From assembly GCA_947367415.1 (NCBI GenBank), contig CANBEE010000174.1, forward strand, positions 1-5,908: a stretch of DNA of 5,908 nt, read 5' to 3'. The translations under genes and the position numbers were made by a program. Every line of letters starts with the position of its first letter. Positions within the stretch are counted from its first letter, which is position 1. The notes beneath the pieces are model-generated. The model was not told where the DNA came from. It ran no database searches and saw only the letters and a program-made list of their open reading frames with translations. The stretch is from an uncultured Bacteroidales bacterium. GTDB lineage: Bacteria > Bacteroidota > Bacteroidia > Bacteroidales > Bacteroidaceae. Of the stretch, positions 5,346 to 5,908 are shown one piece after another.

Positions 5346-5908
5346 ATGAAAAAGTTAGTATCATTGGTGGCGTTTCTTATAGTAGGATTTGTAGCGTCTG
5401 CCCAGAATGTGTTTAATGGAACAGTGGTTGATAAGGATGGTAATCCTATATCAAGCGTAAAGGTTGAGGTCGTGGATTCCGAGAAAAGTAGTCTTACCAA
5501 TTTGGATGGAACTTTCAGTATTGAGGCTCCTGCAGATGCAGAAATGTTGAAGTTCTCATATTTAGGTATGAATGCTAAGACAATAAAGGGAAAGTCTGAT
5601 ATGGTGGTGACTCTCCGTAATGCCAATCGTTGGAGTGGCATCTATGATAATTATCAATATTTGGTTGCGATACAAGGTGTGATTCCTTCGAATTTTCAGT
5701 ATGATAGTCCTGCTATGGGATTTACTTTTGGTAAGGTAAAAGAATTGGGATGGTATGCTAAGGCTCTGTGGACGATGAATAACGTAAAGGCTAACTATAT
5801 GGCTGCTACTGTAGGAGGTATGATGCGTATGGGATGCCCGATATATTTGTATCTTGGTGGAGGTGTCGCTTCGCGTGTTGTAGCTGGGAAATTGACTGAT
5901 GGAAATTA
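5346..5908 (+). CDS. Secreted envelope protein with carboxypeptidase-regulatory-like domain and probable outer-membrane beta-barrel (partial, 3' end outside window)
   Basis: 187 codons are visible and the frame is open to the window end. The ATG begins a clear signal peptide (MKKLVSLVAFLIVGFVASA, likely cut before Gln20). Residues about 22-90 match the carboxypeptidase-regulatory-like (CarboxypepD_reg) beta-sandwich: FNGTVVDKDGNPISSVKVEV, then TNLDGTFSI (51-59), LKFSYLGM (68-75) and the closing MVVTL (86-90). This is the domain found at the N terminus of SusC-type receptors. The TonB plug that would follow in SusC is absent. Instead residues 100-187 carry alternating aromatic and small residues with glycine-rich turns (AMGFTFGKVKELGWYAKALW, IYLYLGGGVASRVV), which look like strands of a small outer-membrane barrel. 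The barrel is an inference; the function is unknown. Eight lines of this gene (5401-5880) average about 41% G+C by hand count, against about 52% in two sampled GH2 lines. Confidence 0.8.
   Translation, partial: MKKLVSLVAFLIVGFVASAQNVFNGTVVDKDGNPISSVKVEVVDSEKSSLTNLDGTFSIEAPADAEMLKFSYLGMNAKTIKGKSDMVVTLRNANRWSGIYDNYQYLVAIQGVIPSNFQYDSPAMGFTFGKVKELGWYAKALWTMNNVKANYMAATVGGMMRMGCPIYLYLGGGVASRVVAGKLTDGN

Noticed and set aside
5246..5641. A 131-codon minus-strand frame overlapping the right-edge gene
   Set aside because: The plus-strand frame has a signal peptide and a recognisable domain and stays open to the window end; the antisense frame has neither.

Overview
The window looks like a piece of a Bacteroidales chromosome (Prevotella/Bacteroides-like; the genus cannot be fixed from sequence alone). 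Three things support this. Most gene starts have a promoter element of the Bacteroidota type (TAnnTTTG near -7) just upstream. The starts lack Shine-Dalgarno sequences and are preceded by AT-rich leaders. The protein families (secreted GH2 glycosidase with DUF4982-like and C-terminal Ig-like modules, and a carboxypeptidase-regulatory-like domain on an envelope protein) are typical of that phylum.

Layout. Bases 1-232 hold two identical tRNA-Val(UAC) genes in tandem, the first missing one base at the window edge, followed by an intrinsic terminator. A convergent gene on the minus strand (319-1596) encodes a PLP-dependent O-acetylhomoserine sulfhydrylase (MetY type), with its own hairpin terminator at 260-294. 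A 207-bp divergent control region (1597-1803) holds two tandem candidate promoters for metY and one for the EamA/DMT-family transporter gene on the plus strand (1804-2682). Next, each with its own promoter element, come a secreted GH2 glycoside hydrolase of about 800 residues (2760-5162) and the start of a small envelope protein (5346 onward, cut by the window end).

How the genes relate. metY and the transporter gene share a control region in which two opposing -33 elements abut. EamA-family members are known to export cysteine-pathway metabolites, so a shared role in sulfur amino acid metabolism is possible but unproven. The GH2 enzyme is probably a periplasmic or surface exo-glycosidase (beta-galactosidase-like). 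No SusC/SusD pair or sugar regulator is visible beside it, so its substrate cannot be read from context. The final partial gene is more AT-rich than the others and belongs to a separate transcription unit with a leader of about 120 nt.

I see no CRISPR array, insertion sequence, phage gene or defence system. This is mostly ordinary chromosomal housekeeping and carbohydrate-use sequence. The points most worth a second look are the divergent promoter region and the truncated envelope protein at the right edge.
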